Assembly: GCA_963814645.1 (NCBI GenBank)
Contig: CAWFDX010000001.1
Coordinates: 1 to 64,000, forward strand
Source of the DNA: RYN-230 sp963814645
GTDB taxonomy: Bacteria; Actinomycetota; Actinomycetes; Streptosporangiales; Streptosporangiaceae
DNA: 64,000 bases
Reading direction: 5' to 3'
The position numbers were made by a program, and so were the translations under genes. Below are positions 17,342-26,776 of the stretch, piece after piece (within the stretch, counting starts at the first letter, position 1; the number at the start of each line of letters is the position of its first letter). Under the pieces are notes generated by a model, which was given only the letters and a program-made list of their open reading frames with translations, ran no database searches and was not told the origin of the DNA.

Positions 17342-17971
17342 TCATGACACCACCGCCGGGCCGAGCACCCCCGGCTGCTCGAAGAACACGTGCACCAGTT
17401 CCCACAGCACGTGGTACGCGGTCACCTGTACCTCCTTGACGACCCGCGGGTCGGCCGCCGTCGTCGCGATGAGGTGATCCACGGCCGGGCTGCCGCCGAT
17501 GGTGCCGCCGCCCGCCCCGGCCAGCGCGATCGTCAGCATGCCCATGCCGTGCGCGGTGAGCAGCCCGTTCAGCACGCTCTCCGAGTTGCCGTCGGCCGAG
17601 ATGCCCAGCGCGATGTCGGCCGGCGTGGCCAGGTAGCGGAGCTGATGCGCGAAGATCGCACCCAGCCCGTCCCGTTCGGCGATGCCGGTGACCGTGGCCG
17701 CGTCCGCGGTCAGTGAGACGGCCGGCAGGGCCCGCTTGCCGACGATCACCGGGTGCATGAACTCCACCGCCACGTGCTGGCCGTCCGGGCAGGACGGGCC
17801 GGCGCCGAACACGACGAGCTTGCCGCCGGAATGGAACCGGACCGCCATGTCATGACAGGCAGCCGCGACCGTGCCCGCGTGCTCCGCGAACTCCCTGAGT
17901 GGGGCCGTCCGGCGGTCGAACAACCTGGCGACGTCATCGTCCCGCAATGGCGCCGGCGGCACTGTGGTCAT
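17342..17971 (-). CDS. Second SIS-domain protein, with altered phosphate-binding loop, SIS-2
   Basis: 209 residues, first gene of the maturation operon. Its fold parallels SIS-1 (LVVFGAGPSCPDGQHVAVEF, GISADGNSESVLNGLLTAHG, EVQVTAYHVLWELVHVFFEQ). The phosphate loop GNGGSA of SIS-1 is GAGPSC here, so it may bind a different ligand or act as the non-catalytic half of a heteromer with SIS-1. An HVxVEFMHP segment is also distinctive. Confidence 0.85.
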   Translation of the reverse strand: MTTVPPAPLRDDDVARLFDRRTAPLREFAEHAGTVAAACHDMAVRFHSGGKLVVFGAGPSCPDGQHVAVEFMHPVIVGKRALPAVSLTADAATVTGIAERDGLGAIFAHQLRYLATPADIALGISADGNSESVLNGLLTAHGMGMLTIALAGAGGGTIGGSPAVDHLIATTAADPRVVKEVQVTAYHVLWELVHVFFEQPGVLGPAVVS

Positions 17972-18025
17972 GTCCTGGGGGTCACTTCCTCCGCTCTGCT
18001 GCGCCGCAATCCCGCGGGGAGAGTC

Positions 18026-18589
18026 TCAGGCCGTGTCGTCTCCCGGCGCCGGAATCGTGGCCTCGACCTCGACATCGACCGTGTCACGGACCTTCAGCGC
18101 GCCGAAGAACGCCGTGTACGGCTTGATGCCATAGGCCGACTGTACGACCGTTCCCGTCCCCCGGTACGTACCCAGGTCGGACTGAGTTACCTGGAGCCGG
18201 AACGGCCGGGACACCCCCTTCAGGGACAGGTTCCCCTCGATGGCCCCGCTCTCACCACTGAACTCGAACCGGGTCGCGGTGAACACCGCCTCCGGGTGCT
18301 GTTCGGTGGACAGCAGGCGGCGTGCGGTGGTGGCGATCTCGTTCCGGTCCCGGTCGGTCAGCGGCTTCAGGCCGCCGGTTCCGTCCCGGACTTTCAGCGC
18401 GCCGATGTCGATACGCACTTCGAGCGCTTCGGGTGCTTTGTCATCATCCACGGTGAGCTCGCCCGACCAGCTGGGCAGGTCAATGATCAGGTCATGCCCG
18501 GCGGTGGCGGCCAGCCCATCGCGGTACGTGCGCAGGACAATCCGGCCGCTCTTCGTGCCCAGCCGGTAGCGTCCTGTAGGAACTGCCAT
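18026..18589 (-). CDS. YceI family protein
   Basis: About 187 residues from ATG 18587-18589. It is a YceI lipocalin-like barrel that in other bacteria binds polyisoprenoids. Motifs are GRYRLGTKSGRIVLRTYRDG, AGHDLIIDLPSWSGEL, EVRIDIGALKVRDGTGGLKP and FEFSGESGAIEGNLSLKGVS. No signal peptide is present, as is common in actinobacterial members. It lies 54 bp upstream of the maturation operon on the same strand and could share its transcript. Confidence 0.9.
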   Translation of the reverse strand: MAVPTGRYRLGTKSGRIVLRTYRDGLAATAGHDLIIDLPSWSGELTVDDDKAPEALEVRIDIGALKVRDGTGGLKPLTDRDRNEIATTARRLLSTEQHPEAVFTATRFEFSGESGAIEGNLSLKGVSRPFRLQVTQSDLGTYRGTGTVVQSAYGIKPYTAFFGALKVRDTVDVEVEATIPAPGDDTA

Positions 18590-18995
18590 GGCAGAACCGT
18601 AGGACACTTGTGGGGGGACGTCCAGCCCAAAGGAAGGGACAGATCTGACCTGTCGTGGTTAATGATGTACCTGCGCCGCAAGAGCCCAACTGAGTTCCGG
18701 GCCAGGCGGCGCTGGCGCCGCAACTGGGGTCGGGAGGGGGCGGCGCCCCGGCACTGATCACCCCGCCGACTTGGTCGGCTAGGCCCTGCCGGATCCCACT
18801 TTTCACCTCGCGGCACCGGAGAAATGCCGGGTTTCACCAGTTATGTCCAGCATTCCCGGTGGTACGTCGCGCGCTCACAGCAGCCACCCGCCTCAGCCGC
18901 GGACTTTTCACGACTGGTGCGCTGAAGTTCGGATAAATCGGACGATGATCGCGCCAGATCCGTGCAGAGTTGCCGCAGAGTCCAGCGCCCGAGTA
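18590..18995. other. Intergenic region between HTH regulator and YceI gene
   Basis: Mostly non-coding by codon pattern. It contains a possible 31-codon Arg-rich plus-strand frame at 18662-18757 without a clear Shine-Dalgarno. The YceI promoter should lie on the minus strand near 18600-18660. I see no RNA gene or mobile element. Confidence 0.45.
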
Positions 18996-19586
18996 CTAGG
19001 GGAAAGGCAGATCGCCGAACAGTTCCTGGATGCGGCGGAGGTCACGCAGCCGCGGCTCGGTCTCGCCGCCGACCCAGCGGCCGACCGTCTTGACCGAGAC
19101 CCCGAGCTGCCGGGCGGCCGCCTCCTGGGTGAGCCCTTCCCGGCGCAGCGCGGTGGACATCCAGTCGGCGAACGTCGCTGGTCGGCCTGGAGCGTCCTTC
19201 TCCAGTACGGCCGGGGCGGTGGCGGGCGAGCTGGCCTGGCCGGCGCTGGCCGCGGCGGTCCGCGGCGCGCCCGCGAGGTTCCGGCTGACCAGTTCCTCTG
19301 GCGGCTGGTTGGAGTGCAGCACGTCCACCTCGACGTGCTCGGGGAAGATGCGGAACGAGACCTGGATGGCGCCGGTCGGCCCGGCCGCGTCCAGCAGGGC
19401 GCGGAACACGGTCTCGCCGACCTCCCGGTTGCCCTCGTCGGTCAGCGGCGACTCGGCCAGGCAGCGCCGGACAAAATCGCGGATCTCCGGGATCCAGGAC
19501 GGCCGGGCCGGGAAGGTCTGCGACAGCACCACGACGGGGACGACCTGGATCGACCCATCCCCGTGCCCGTTCCCCAGCTCAGGCAC
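18996..19586 (-). CDS. HTH regulator with C-terminal XRE-type domain, divergent from the hydrogenase
   Basis: About 196 residues. GTG 19584-19586 has AAGGGAGA upstream and is preferred over the longer frame start at 19649. The C-terminal ~60 residues are an HTH (LRREGLTQEAAARQLGVSVK, then TVGRWVGGETEPRLRDLRR). The N-terminal ~110 residues (FVRRCLAESPLTDEGNREVG, GAIQVSFRIFPEHVEVDVLH) form an alpha/beta domain I do not firmly recognise, perhaps a degenerate GHKL-like sensor. Its position makes it the leading candidate local regulator of the hydrogenase promoter. Confidence 0.75.
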   Translation of the reverse strand: MPELGNGHGDGSIQVVPVVVLSQTFPARPSWIPEIRDFVRRCLAESPLTDEGNREVGETVFRALLDAAGPTGAIQVSFRIFPEHVEVDVLHSNQPPEELVSRNLAGAPRTAAASAGQASSPATAPAVLEKDAPGRPATFADWMSTALRREGLTQEAAARQLGVSVKTVGRWVGGETEPRLRDLRRIQELFGDLPFP

Positions 19587-19733
19587 TGGTATCTCCCTTA
19601 CGAACTGCAGGCCGCAACCCAGTCGGCCTGTGCACAGCGTACGCGCCAATACGACGGAGCGTGCTAACGGAAGGGCGGATTAGTCCATTGTGCCGACTGA
19701 TACGCCTGGTCAGCGGATTGCCGTGGCCAAGTG

Positions 19734-19764
19734 TGTCGGACCGGCCAGACAGATCTGTCCGACA
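19734..19764. promoter_or_regulatory. Nested palindrome, candidate regulator site
   Basis: TGTCGGA (19734-19740) and TCCGACA (19758-19764) are inverted arms that enclose the perfect 12-bp palindrome GACAGATCTGTC (19748-19759). It is centred about 280 bp before the small-subunit start and about 165 bp before the HTH start. Binding by the adjacent regulator is inferred. Confidence 0.45.
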
Positions 19765-19807
19765 ACCTGCCGCTACCACCTTGATACGCATGGTGGAGGG
19801 GTTTAGC

Positions 19808-19867
19808 ATGACCACACCTGCGCATGATGCAGGTAAGGCCGGTCATGACCCATTTCCCTGGCGCTGA
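19808..19867 (+). CDS. Possible 19-residue leader peptide
   Basis: ATG 19808 follows GGAGGGG (19793-19799) by 8 nt, a good ribosome site, and reads MTTPAHDAGKAGHDPFPWR before a TGA. The gap to the hydrogenase start is 173 nt. It has no run of one amino acid that would suggest classical attenuation. It may be a regulatory upstream ORF or chance. Confidence 0.3.
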   Translation: MTTPAHDAGKAGHDPFPWR

Positions 19868-20040
19868 CACGCGCACCACGGGCCTGGCCGTCCGGCGGTC
19901 TGCGGGGCCTGCCAGACGGCGAATTGCCGGTGTCATCCTGCCGCGGCCAGATGTTGCTGCGCGGCACACGCTCCGCACGCGCACTCGCGTCCCCATTCCA
20001 CAGTGAGGTTCCCGAACCACAGCGAGGGGGTGGCTGGGCG

Positions 20041-21114
<1,074 letters not shown>

Positions 21115-21187
21115 CCGGCAGTACCCGGTAGTACCGACAAGCGCCGCCCGGCGGGCAGGCGCCGGCCAGCAGCGAGAGGGATGAACG

Positions 21188-22972
21188 ATGACTACTGCCG
21201 AGGACACCGGCATCGTCGAGATGAACTGGGATCCGATCACGCGGATCGTGGGCAGCCTGGGCATCTACACCAAGATCGACTTCAAGCAGAAGCGGGTCGT
21301 CGAGTGCTACAGCACCTCGTCGATCTTCCGTGGCTACAGCATCTTCATGAAGGGCAAGGACCCGCGGGACGCGCACTTCATCACCAGCCGCATCTGCGGC
21401 ATCTGCGGTGACAACCACGCGACCTGCTCGGTCTATAACCAGAACATGGCCTACGGGGTCCGGCCGCCGCACCTGGGCGAGTGGATCATCAACCTGGGTG
21501 AGGCCGCCGAGTACATGTTCGACCACAACATCTTCCAGGAGAACCTGGTCGGGGTGGACTTCTGCGAGCGGATGGTTGGCGAGACGAACCCCGGTGTGCT
21601 GGAGCGGGCGAACAGCACCGAGGCGCCGCACGCCGGCGACCACGGCTACCGGACCATCGGCGACATCATGCGCGCGCTGAACCCGCTGGAGGGCGACTTC
21701 TACCGGGAGGCGCTCCAGGTCAGCCGGTCCACCCGGGAAATGTTCTGCCTGATGGAAGGGCGCCACGTGCACCCGTCCACGCTGTACCCGGGTGGCGTCG
21801 GCACCACCCCGACGGTCCAGCTGTTCACCGACTACCTGACCCGGCTGATGCGCTACGTGGAGTTCATGAAGCGCGTGCTGCCGCTGCACAACGACCTGTT
21901 CGACTTCTTCTACGAGGCCCTGCCCGGGTACGAGGAGGTCGGCCGCAGGCGCGCCGACCTGGTCTGCTGGGGCAGCCTGAACGACCCCGAGTACTGCGAC
22001 TTCCGCTACGACCACATGACCGACTGGGGCCGGAAGATGTTCGTCAGCCCCGGCGTCATCCGGGACGGGCAGCTACTCACCAACGACCTGGTCGACATCA
22101 ACCTGGGCATCCGCATCCTGCTCGGCAGTTCGTACTACGAGGACTGGGAAGACCAGGAGATGTTCGTGACCCGCGACCCGCTGGGCAACCCGGTGGACCG
22201 CAGGCACCCGTGGAACCAGCACACGATTCCCCGGCCGGCCAAGCGTGACTTCGACAGCAAGTACAGCTGGGTGATGTCGCCACGCTGGTTCGACGGCACC
22301 AACTACCTGGCCGCGGACACCGGCGGCGGGCCGATCGCCCGGCTGTGGGCCACCGCGCTTGGCGGCCTGGTGGACTTCGGCTACGTCAAATCCACCGGGC
22401 ACAGCGTGCTGATCAATCTGCCGCGCACGGTCACCAAGCCAGAGGTCACCTTCGAGTGGAAGATTCCCACGGACAAGGAAGGCAAGCCGCTGTCCAACGC
22501 GATCGAGCGGGACCGGGCGCGGACCTACTTCCAGGCCTACGCGGCGGCCTGCGCGCTGCACTTCATGGAGAAGGCGCTGGCCGAGGTGCGCGCCGGGCAC
22601 ACCAAGACCTGGGAGCCGTTCGAGGTCCCGGACGAGGCCAACAGCTGTGGCTTCACCGAGGCGGTGCGCGGCGTGCTGTCGCACCACATGGTGATCAGGG
22701 ATGGGCGGATCGCGAACTACCACCCGTACCCGCCGACGCCGTGGAACGCCAGCGTCCGGGACAGCTACGGCACGCCGGGGCCGTACGAGGACGCGGTGCA
22801 GAACACGCCGATCTTCGAGGAGAACTCGCCGGACAACTTCAAGGGCATCGACATCATGCGGGCCGTCCGCAGCTTCGACCCCTGCCTGCCCTGCGGCGTG
22901 CACATGTACCTCGGCAACGGCAAGGTCCTGGAGAAGGTGCACTCGCCGATGACTGCCACCCTGGCCACCTGA
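21188..22972 (+). CDS. hhyL: [NiFe]-hydrogenase large subunit, group 1h/5 type
   Basis: 594 residues. The Ni-Fe site ligands are C70/C73 in RICGICGDNHATC and C566/C569 in DPCLPCGVH. A 22-residue tail follows H572 and would be removed by the maturation protease encoded at 15879-16436. A Shine-Dalgarno (GAGAGGG) precedes ATG 21188, 73 bp after the small subunit. Together they oxidise H2, in related organisms at atmospheric concentration, feeding electrons to the respiratory chain. The stop overlaps the next ATG by one base. Confidence 0.96.
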   Translation: MTTAEDTGIVEMNWDPITRIVGSLGIYTKIDFKQKRVVECYSTSSIFRGYSIFMKGKDPRDAHFITSRICGICGDNHATCSVYNQNMAYGVRPPHLGEWIINLGEAAEYMFDHNIFQENLVGVDFCERMVGETNPGVLERANSTEAPHAGDHGYRTIGDIMRALNPLEGDFYREALQVSRSTREMFCLMEGRHVHPSTLYPGGVGTTPTVQLFTDYLTRLMRYVEFMKRVLPLHNDLFDFFYEALPGYEEVGRRRADLVCWGSLNDPEYCDFRYDHMTDWGRKMFVSPGVIRDGQLLTNDLVDINLGIRILLGSSYYEDWEDQEMFVTRDPLGNPVDRRHPWNQHTIPRPAKRDFDSKYSWVMSPRWFDGTNYLAADTGGGPIARLWATALGGLVDFGYVKSTGHSVLINLPRTVTKPEVTFEWKIPTDKEGKPLSNAIERDRARTYFQAYAAACALHFMEKALAEVRAGHTKTWEPFEVPDEANSCGFTEAVRGVLSHHMVIRDGRIANYHPYPPTPWNASVRDSYGTPGPYEDAVQNTPIFEENSPDNFKGIDIMRAVRSFDPCLPCGVHMYLGNGKVLEKVHSPMTATLAT

Positions 22973-23883
22973 TGGCCGACGCGCGCCAGGTCGGGGCCCG
23001 GGTAGAAGAACTGCTCGGCGTCCTGCAGGCCGAGGGCGGGCCGGCCACCGCCCAGGCCGCCGAGGAGCTGGTCCGGCTGCTGCTCGGGTTGTACGGCGAC
23101 GGGCTCCGGCACATCATGTCCGCGCTCCGCGCGGAAGGCGAGGCGGGCGCGGCCATCCTGGACCGGCTGCTGGCCGACCCGCTGGTCGAGAGCCTGCTGC
23201 TGCTGCACGACCTGCACCCGCTGGACGTCGATGCGCGCATCCAGCGGGCGCTCGACCAGGTGCGCCCGTACCTGGGCTCGCACGCGGGCGGCGTGCAGTA
23301 CCTCGGCGTCACCGACGAGGGGGTGGCCCGGCTCCGGCTGGAGGGCAGCTGCCATGGCTGCCCGTCCTCCACGGTGACCGTGGAATTGGCCCTCAAGGGC
23401 GCGGTCGAGGACGCGGCGCCAGAAGTGACCGAGGTCGTGGTGGAGGGGATGACCTCGGCCGGGGCGGCGCCGCTGCTGCAGATCGGCAGTCGGCCGCCGG
23501 GCCCGGGCTCCGGGACCGACCCCGCCGGCCCGCCCGGGGAGCTCCCGGGCAGCGCCACCTGGGTCACCCTGCCGGACTTCGGGCCGCCCAGCAGCAAGCC
23601 GGTCGCCACGATCGCGGCCGGGGTGCCGGTGCTCGTCTGCGCGGTCCGCGGCACCCTGTACGCGTACCGGGACGCCTGCGCGGTGTGCGCCGGATCGCTG
23701 GCCGACGGGACCCTCACCGTGGGCGAACTGGCCTGCGCCAGCTGTGGCACCCGCTATGACGTACGCGCGGCCGGCCGGAGCACCGGCGACCCAGCGGCCC
23801 ACCTCGACCCGATCCCGCTGCTGGCCGACAGCCAGGGCGTCCGCGTCGCCGTTGCGACCTCGCGGGAGGCGATCTCGACGTGA
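22972..23883 (+). CDS. NifU-like / Rieske-like fusion protein (HhyE/HucE-type)
   Basis: 303 residues from ATG 22972, coupled to the large subunit (TGATG). The N-terminal ~95 residues are helical. The middle is a NifU C-terminal-like domain with GSCHGCPSSTVTVELALKGA (CxxC). The C-terminal ~105 residues have a Rieske-like fold, but the two metal loops read CAVCAGSL and CASCGTRYDV, giving CxxC/CxxC where Rieske proteins have CxH/CxxH. Four Cys suggest a rubredoxin- or 2Fe-2S-type centre. Related iron-sulfur proteins are needed for H2 oxidation in mycobacteria, so it is the probable electron acceptor or carrier. Confidence 0.85.
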   Translation: MADARQVGARVEELLGVLQAEGGPATAQAAEELVRLLLGLYGDGLRHIMSALRAEGEAGAAILDRLLADPLVESLLLLHDLHPLDVDARIQRALDQVRPYLGSHAGGVQYLGVTDEGVARLRLEGSCHGCPSSTVTVELALKGAVEDAAPEVTEVVVEGMTSAGAAPLLQIGSRPPGPGSGTDPAGPPGELPGSATWVTLPDFGPPSSKPVATIAAGVPVLVCAVRGTLYAYRDACAVCAGSLADGTLTVGELACASCGTRYDVRAAGRSTGDPAAHLDPIPLLADSQGVRVAVATSREAIST

Positions 23884-24605
23884 CCCGGCCGCAGGGGCTG
23901 CGCCGGTTCGCCATGCCGCCGCAGCAGGCCACCACCCGGCCAGCCACGGCTACCCCGGGCGCCGCGGCCGGGCCGGTCGGCGCGGGCCAGCCAGCGGGCG
24001 CGGGCCAGCCGTCCGGCGCCGACGAGGAACACTGCGAGTTCTGCGCGGCCGGGATCCCGGCCGCGCACGGCCACGTGGCCGACCTCGAGCAGTCCAGCCT
24101 GATGTGCGCCTGCCGGGCCTGCTACCTGCTGTTCACTCAGCCTGGCGCCGGGCGGGCCAGGTACCGCAGCGTGCCGGACCGGTATCTGCGCGACCCGGAC
24201 CGGACGCTCAGCGCGGCCGAGTGGGACGAGCTGCAGATTCCGGTCGGGCTGGCGTTCTTCCTGTACCGCTCGGAACCGGGCGAGCTGGGCGGCTTCTACC
24301 CGAGCCCGGCCGGTGCCACCCAATGCGCGCTGGACCTGCCCGCGTGGCAGCGGCTGGCCGCCGGGCACCCGCTGCTCAGCCAGGCCGAGCCGGACGTGGA
24401 AGCCGTGCTCATCAGCCAGGACGAGTCGGCCGGTATCGAGTACTTCATCGTGCCGGTGGACGCCTGCTACGAGCTGGCCGGGCGGATGCGGATGCTGTGG
24501 CGTGGTTTCGACGGCGGCACCGAGGCCCGGCAGAGCATCGCGGATTTCCTGGCCGATGTCCGCCGCCGGGCCAAGGCCGCCCCGCGGGACCCCAGCCATG
24601 GCTGA
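23880..24605 (+). CDS. Hydrogenase-linked DUF5947-like protein
   Basis: 241 residues from GTG 23880 (GTGA overlap). After a ~45-residue Ala/Gly/Gln-rich N-terminus comes HCEFCAAG and then SSLMCACRACYLLFTQPGAG, giving a CxxC and a CxCxxC cysteine set that may bind a metal or Fe-S cluster. The rest is alpha/beta with YFIVPVDACYELAGRMRMLW. From memory it matches DUF5947, seen in actinobacterial hydrogenase operons; no function is established. Confidence 0.75.
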   Translation: MTRPQGLRRFAMPPQQATTRPATATPGAAAGPVGAGQPAGAGQPSGADEEHCEFCAAGIPAAHGHVADLEQSSLMCACRACYLLFTQPGAGRARYRSVPDRYLRDPDRTLSAAEWDELQIPVGLAFFLYRSEPGELGGFYPSPAGATQCALDLPAWQRLAAGHPLLSQAEPDVEAVLISQDESAGIEYFIVPVDACYELAGRMRMLWRGFDGGTEARQSIADFLADVRRRAKAAPRDPSHG

Positions 24606-25239
24606 GCTGGTGTTCGACTGCATCGGCGCCCGGCCGGAGCGTTACGCGGTCGTGCCCTCGTTCAGCCTGATGCTGCGCATCAGCGAGACAACCGGGCAGC
24701 CGGTGGACGCGATCGCGCTGCGTGCGCAGCTCCGCATCGAGCCATTCCGCCGGGCGTACTCGGACGCCGAGGCGGACCGGCTGCACGACCTGTTCGGCGA
24801 GCGGCAGCGCTGGTCGGACACGCTCAAGCCACTCCAGTTCGCGATGCTCTCCACCATGGTGCCCGGGTTCACCGGCAGCATCGAGATCGACCTGCCAGTG
24901 CCGTTCAGCTATGACCTGCAGATCGCCTCGACGCGGTATTTCAGCTCGCTGGACAACGGGGATATCCCGCTCCTGCTGCTGTTCAGCGGGACGATCTTCG
25001 GCCAGGCGGACGGGCGGCTTCAGGTGCAGCAGGTGCCGTGGAGCAAGGAAACCACGTTCCAGCTGCCGGTCAGCCTGTGGCGCGAGGCGGTGGACGTGCA
25101 CTTCCCGGACGCGGCGTGGATCACGATGAGCCGCCACACGCTCGATGAGCTGATCCGGTTCAAGACCCGGCATGCGCTGCCCACCTGGGACGCCACCGTG
25201 GCCGCGCTGCTCGCCCAGTCCGCCCGGGAGGAGACATGA
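24598..25239 (+). CDS. Hydrogenase-linked DUF6084-like protein
   Basis: 213 residues from ATG 24598, overlapping the previous gene by 8 bp. It starts MAELVFDCIGARPERYAVVP and is beta-rich: IEIDLPVPFSYDLQIASTRY, LLLLFSGTIFGQADGRLQVQ, WITMSRHTLDELIRF. No catalytic motif or membrane segment is seen. It resembles DUF6084, which co-occurs with group 1h hydrogenases. It is coupled on both sides, implying matched stoichiometry with its neighbours. Confidence 0.72.
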   Translation: MAELVFDCIGARPERYAVVPSFSLMLRISETTGQPVDAIALRAQLRIEPFRRAYSDAEADRLHDLFGERQRWSDTLKPLQFAMLSTMVPGFTGSIEIDLPVPFSYDLQIASTRYFSSLDNGDIPLLLLFSGTIFGQADGRLQVQQVPWSKETTFQLPVSLWREAVDVHFPDAAWITMSRHTLDELIRFKTRHALPTWDATVAALLAQSAREET

Positions 25240-26741
25240 CCGGGCGGGACGCGGCATCCCCGGCCCGGGCCCTGGACCAGGCCCTGGAGCACGCCCGGCA
25301 AGTAGCCGACGCGATCCTCTACGAGGGCTACCTGCTTTACCCCTACCGGGCCTCGGCGCAGAAGAACCAGGAGCGGTTCCAGTTCGGCGTGCTCATGCCG
25401 CCCGGGTACGCCCAGGTCGACCCGGGTGAGCCGGCCAGCAGCCAGACCGAGTGCGTGCTGGAGCCCAGGTCAGCCGCGGAGCTGACCGCGCGGATCCGGT
25501 TCCTTCAGCTGCGGCGGCGGACCGTACTGGCCGCGCCGGGTTTCGCCGAGGTCGGCTCGCTGCGGGTGGGCGGCACCGAGTACCTGCCGTGGGATGAGGC
25601 GGCCGAACACGAGCACGAGGTCACCGTCCCGCTCGCCGGGCTGCTGTCCGGCGGGGCGGAGTTCCCGTTCAGCGTGCCCGGCGGGCTGGACGAAGAGGAT
25701 CTGGCCGGGCCGGACGGCCAGCTGGCCGGGCGGCTGGTGCGCCGCTGGCAGACGCTGTCCGGGGTGATCCGGCTGAGCGCGGAACGGCTGCCCGGACCGT
25801 ATGGCGCGGTCCGGCTGCGGCTGACGGTGGCCAACGGCAGCGAGGTCGCCTGGCCGCTGACCCGGCGCGCCGACGGGCTGCCGTTCGCCCTGGTCGCCGC
25901 CCATTCGCTGATCTCCGTCCCGGGCGGCCGGTTCCTGTCCATGACCGACCCGCCGGAATGGGCCGCGCCCATGGTGAGCGGCTGCGTGAACACCGGCACG
26001 TGGCCCGTGCTTGGCGGCCCGGCGGGCTGCGCCGAGCTGATCCTGTCCTCGCCGGTCATCCTGTATGACCACCCGGAGATCGCCGCGGAGAGCGCGGGCC
26101 AGCTGTACGACTCGACCGAGATCGACGAGATCCTGACGCTGCGCACGCTGACGCTGACCGACGCGGAGAAGCAGCAGGCCCGGGATACCGACCCGCGGGC
26201 CGCCGAGCTGCTGGACCGGCTCGACGACCTGCCGCCCGAGATGCTGGAGCGGATGCACGGCGCTATCCGGTATCTGCGGCCGGCCGGCCAAGCGCCAACC
26301 GGTCCGGACAGCGCGGGCCGGGAAAGCGCGGGCCGCGACAGTGCCGGCCGGGACAGTGCCGGCCGGGACAGCACGGGGCGGGACGCCGGGCTGGGCGGGC
26401 GCGGCGGCCCCGATCCAGCCATCGCCGGGCAGGCGCCGTGGTGGGATCCCGGCGCGGACCAGTCGGTATCACCGGAAACCGACCATGTGCTGATCGCCGG
26501 GATCCGGGTGGCCCGGGGCAGCCGGGTGCGGATGTGCCCAGGCCGCCGCCGGGCCGACGCGCAGGATCTCTTCCTGGCCGGCCGGACCGCGCAGGTCGAG
26601 GCGGTGCTGTTCGACGTGGACGGCCAGGTGCACCTGGCCCTGCTGCCGGACGACGACCCCGCGACCGACCTGCAGCGCAGCCATGGCCGGTTCCTGTACT
26701 TCGGCCCGGACGAGGTGGAGCCCCTCGGGGCCACGAGCTGA
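25236..26741 (+). CDS. Conserved hydrogenase-cluster protein of unknown function
   Basis: 501 residues, ATGA overlap with the previous gene. It starts with a helix ending ILYEGYLLYPYRASAQKNQE and continues as a mixed alpha/beta body (FGVLMPPGYAQV, RLRLTVANGSEVAWPL, DGLPFALVAAHSLISVPGGR). A low-complexity tract of RDSAGRDSAGRDSTGRD-type pentads spans about 26308-26381. The C-terminal ~95 residues (VLIAGIRVARGSRVRMCPGR, AQVEAVLFDVDGQVHLALLP) resemble a small beta domain. I recognise no enzyme family; its place suggests hydrogenase assembly or membrane docking. Confidence 0.7.
   Translation: MTGRDAASPARALDQALEHARQVADAILYEGYLLYPYRASAQKNQERFQFGVLMPPGYAQVDPGEPASSQTECVLEPRSAAELTARIRFLQLRRRTVLAAPGFAEVGSLRVGGTEYLPWDEAAEHEHEVTVPLAGLLSGGAEFPFSVPGGLDEEDLAGPDGQLAGRLVRRWQTLSGVIRLSAERLPGPYGAVRLRLTVANGSEVAWPLTRRADGLPFALVAAHSLISVPGGRFLSMTDPPEWAAPMVSGCVNTGTWPVLGGPAGCAELILSSPVILYDHPEIAAESAGQLYDSTEIDEILTLRTLTLTDAEKQQARDTDPRAAELLDRLDDLPPEMLERMHGAIRYLRPAGQAPTGPDSAGRESAGRDSAGRDSAGRDSTGRDAGLGGRGGPDPAIAGQAPWWDPGADQSVSPETDHVLIAGIRVARGSRVRMCPGRRRADAQDLFLAGRTAQVEAVLFDVDGQVHLALLPDDDPATDLQRSHGRFLYFGPDEVEPLGATS
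26308..26381 (+). repeat. In-frame 15-bp repeats encoding (S/A)-G-R-(D/E)-S units
   Basis: Imperfect GCCGGCCGGGACAGT-like units repeat five to six times inside the preceding gene and encode SAGRD/SAGRE/STGRD pentapeptides. Being multiples of three, they keep frame and mark a flexible, probably length-variable linker. Confidence 0.75.
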
Positions 26742-26776
26742 CAGGCAACCCATCCAGCAGGCAGAGGAGGACCAGG

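Larger units (their letters stand above)
19587..20040. other. Hydrogenase control region
   Basis: 454 bp between the divergent HTH gene and the hydrogenase small subunit. It holds a nested palindrome (19734-19764), a candidate 19-codon leader ORF (19808-19867) and about 170 bp of leader before the small-subunit start. Promoters for both directions must lie here, but I cannot place -35/-10 elements with confidence. Confidence 0.55.
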
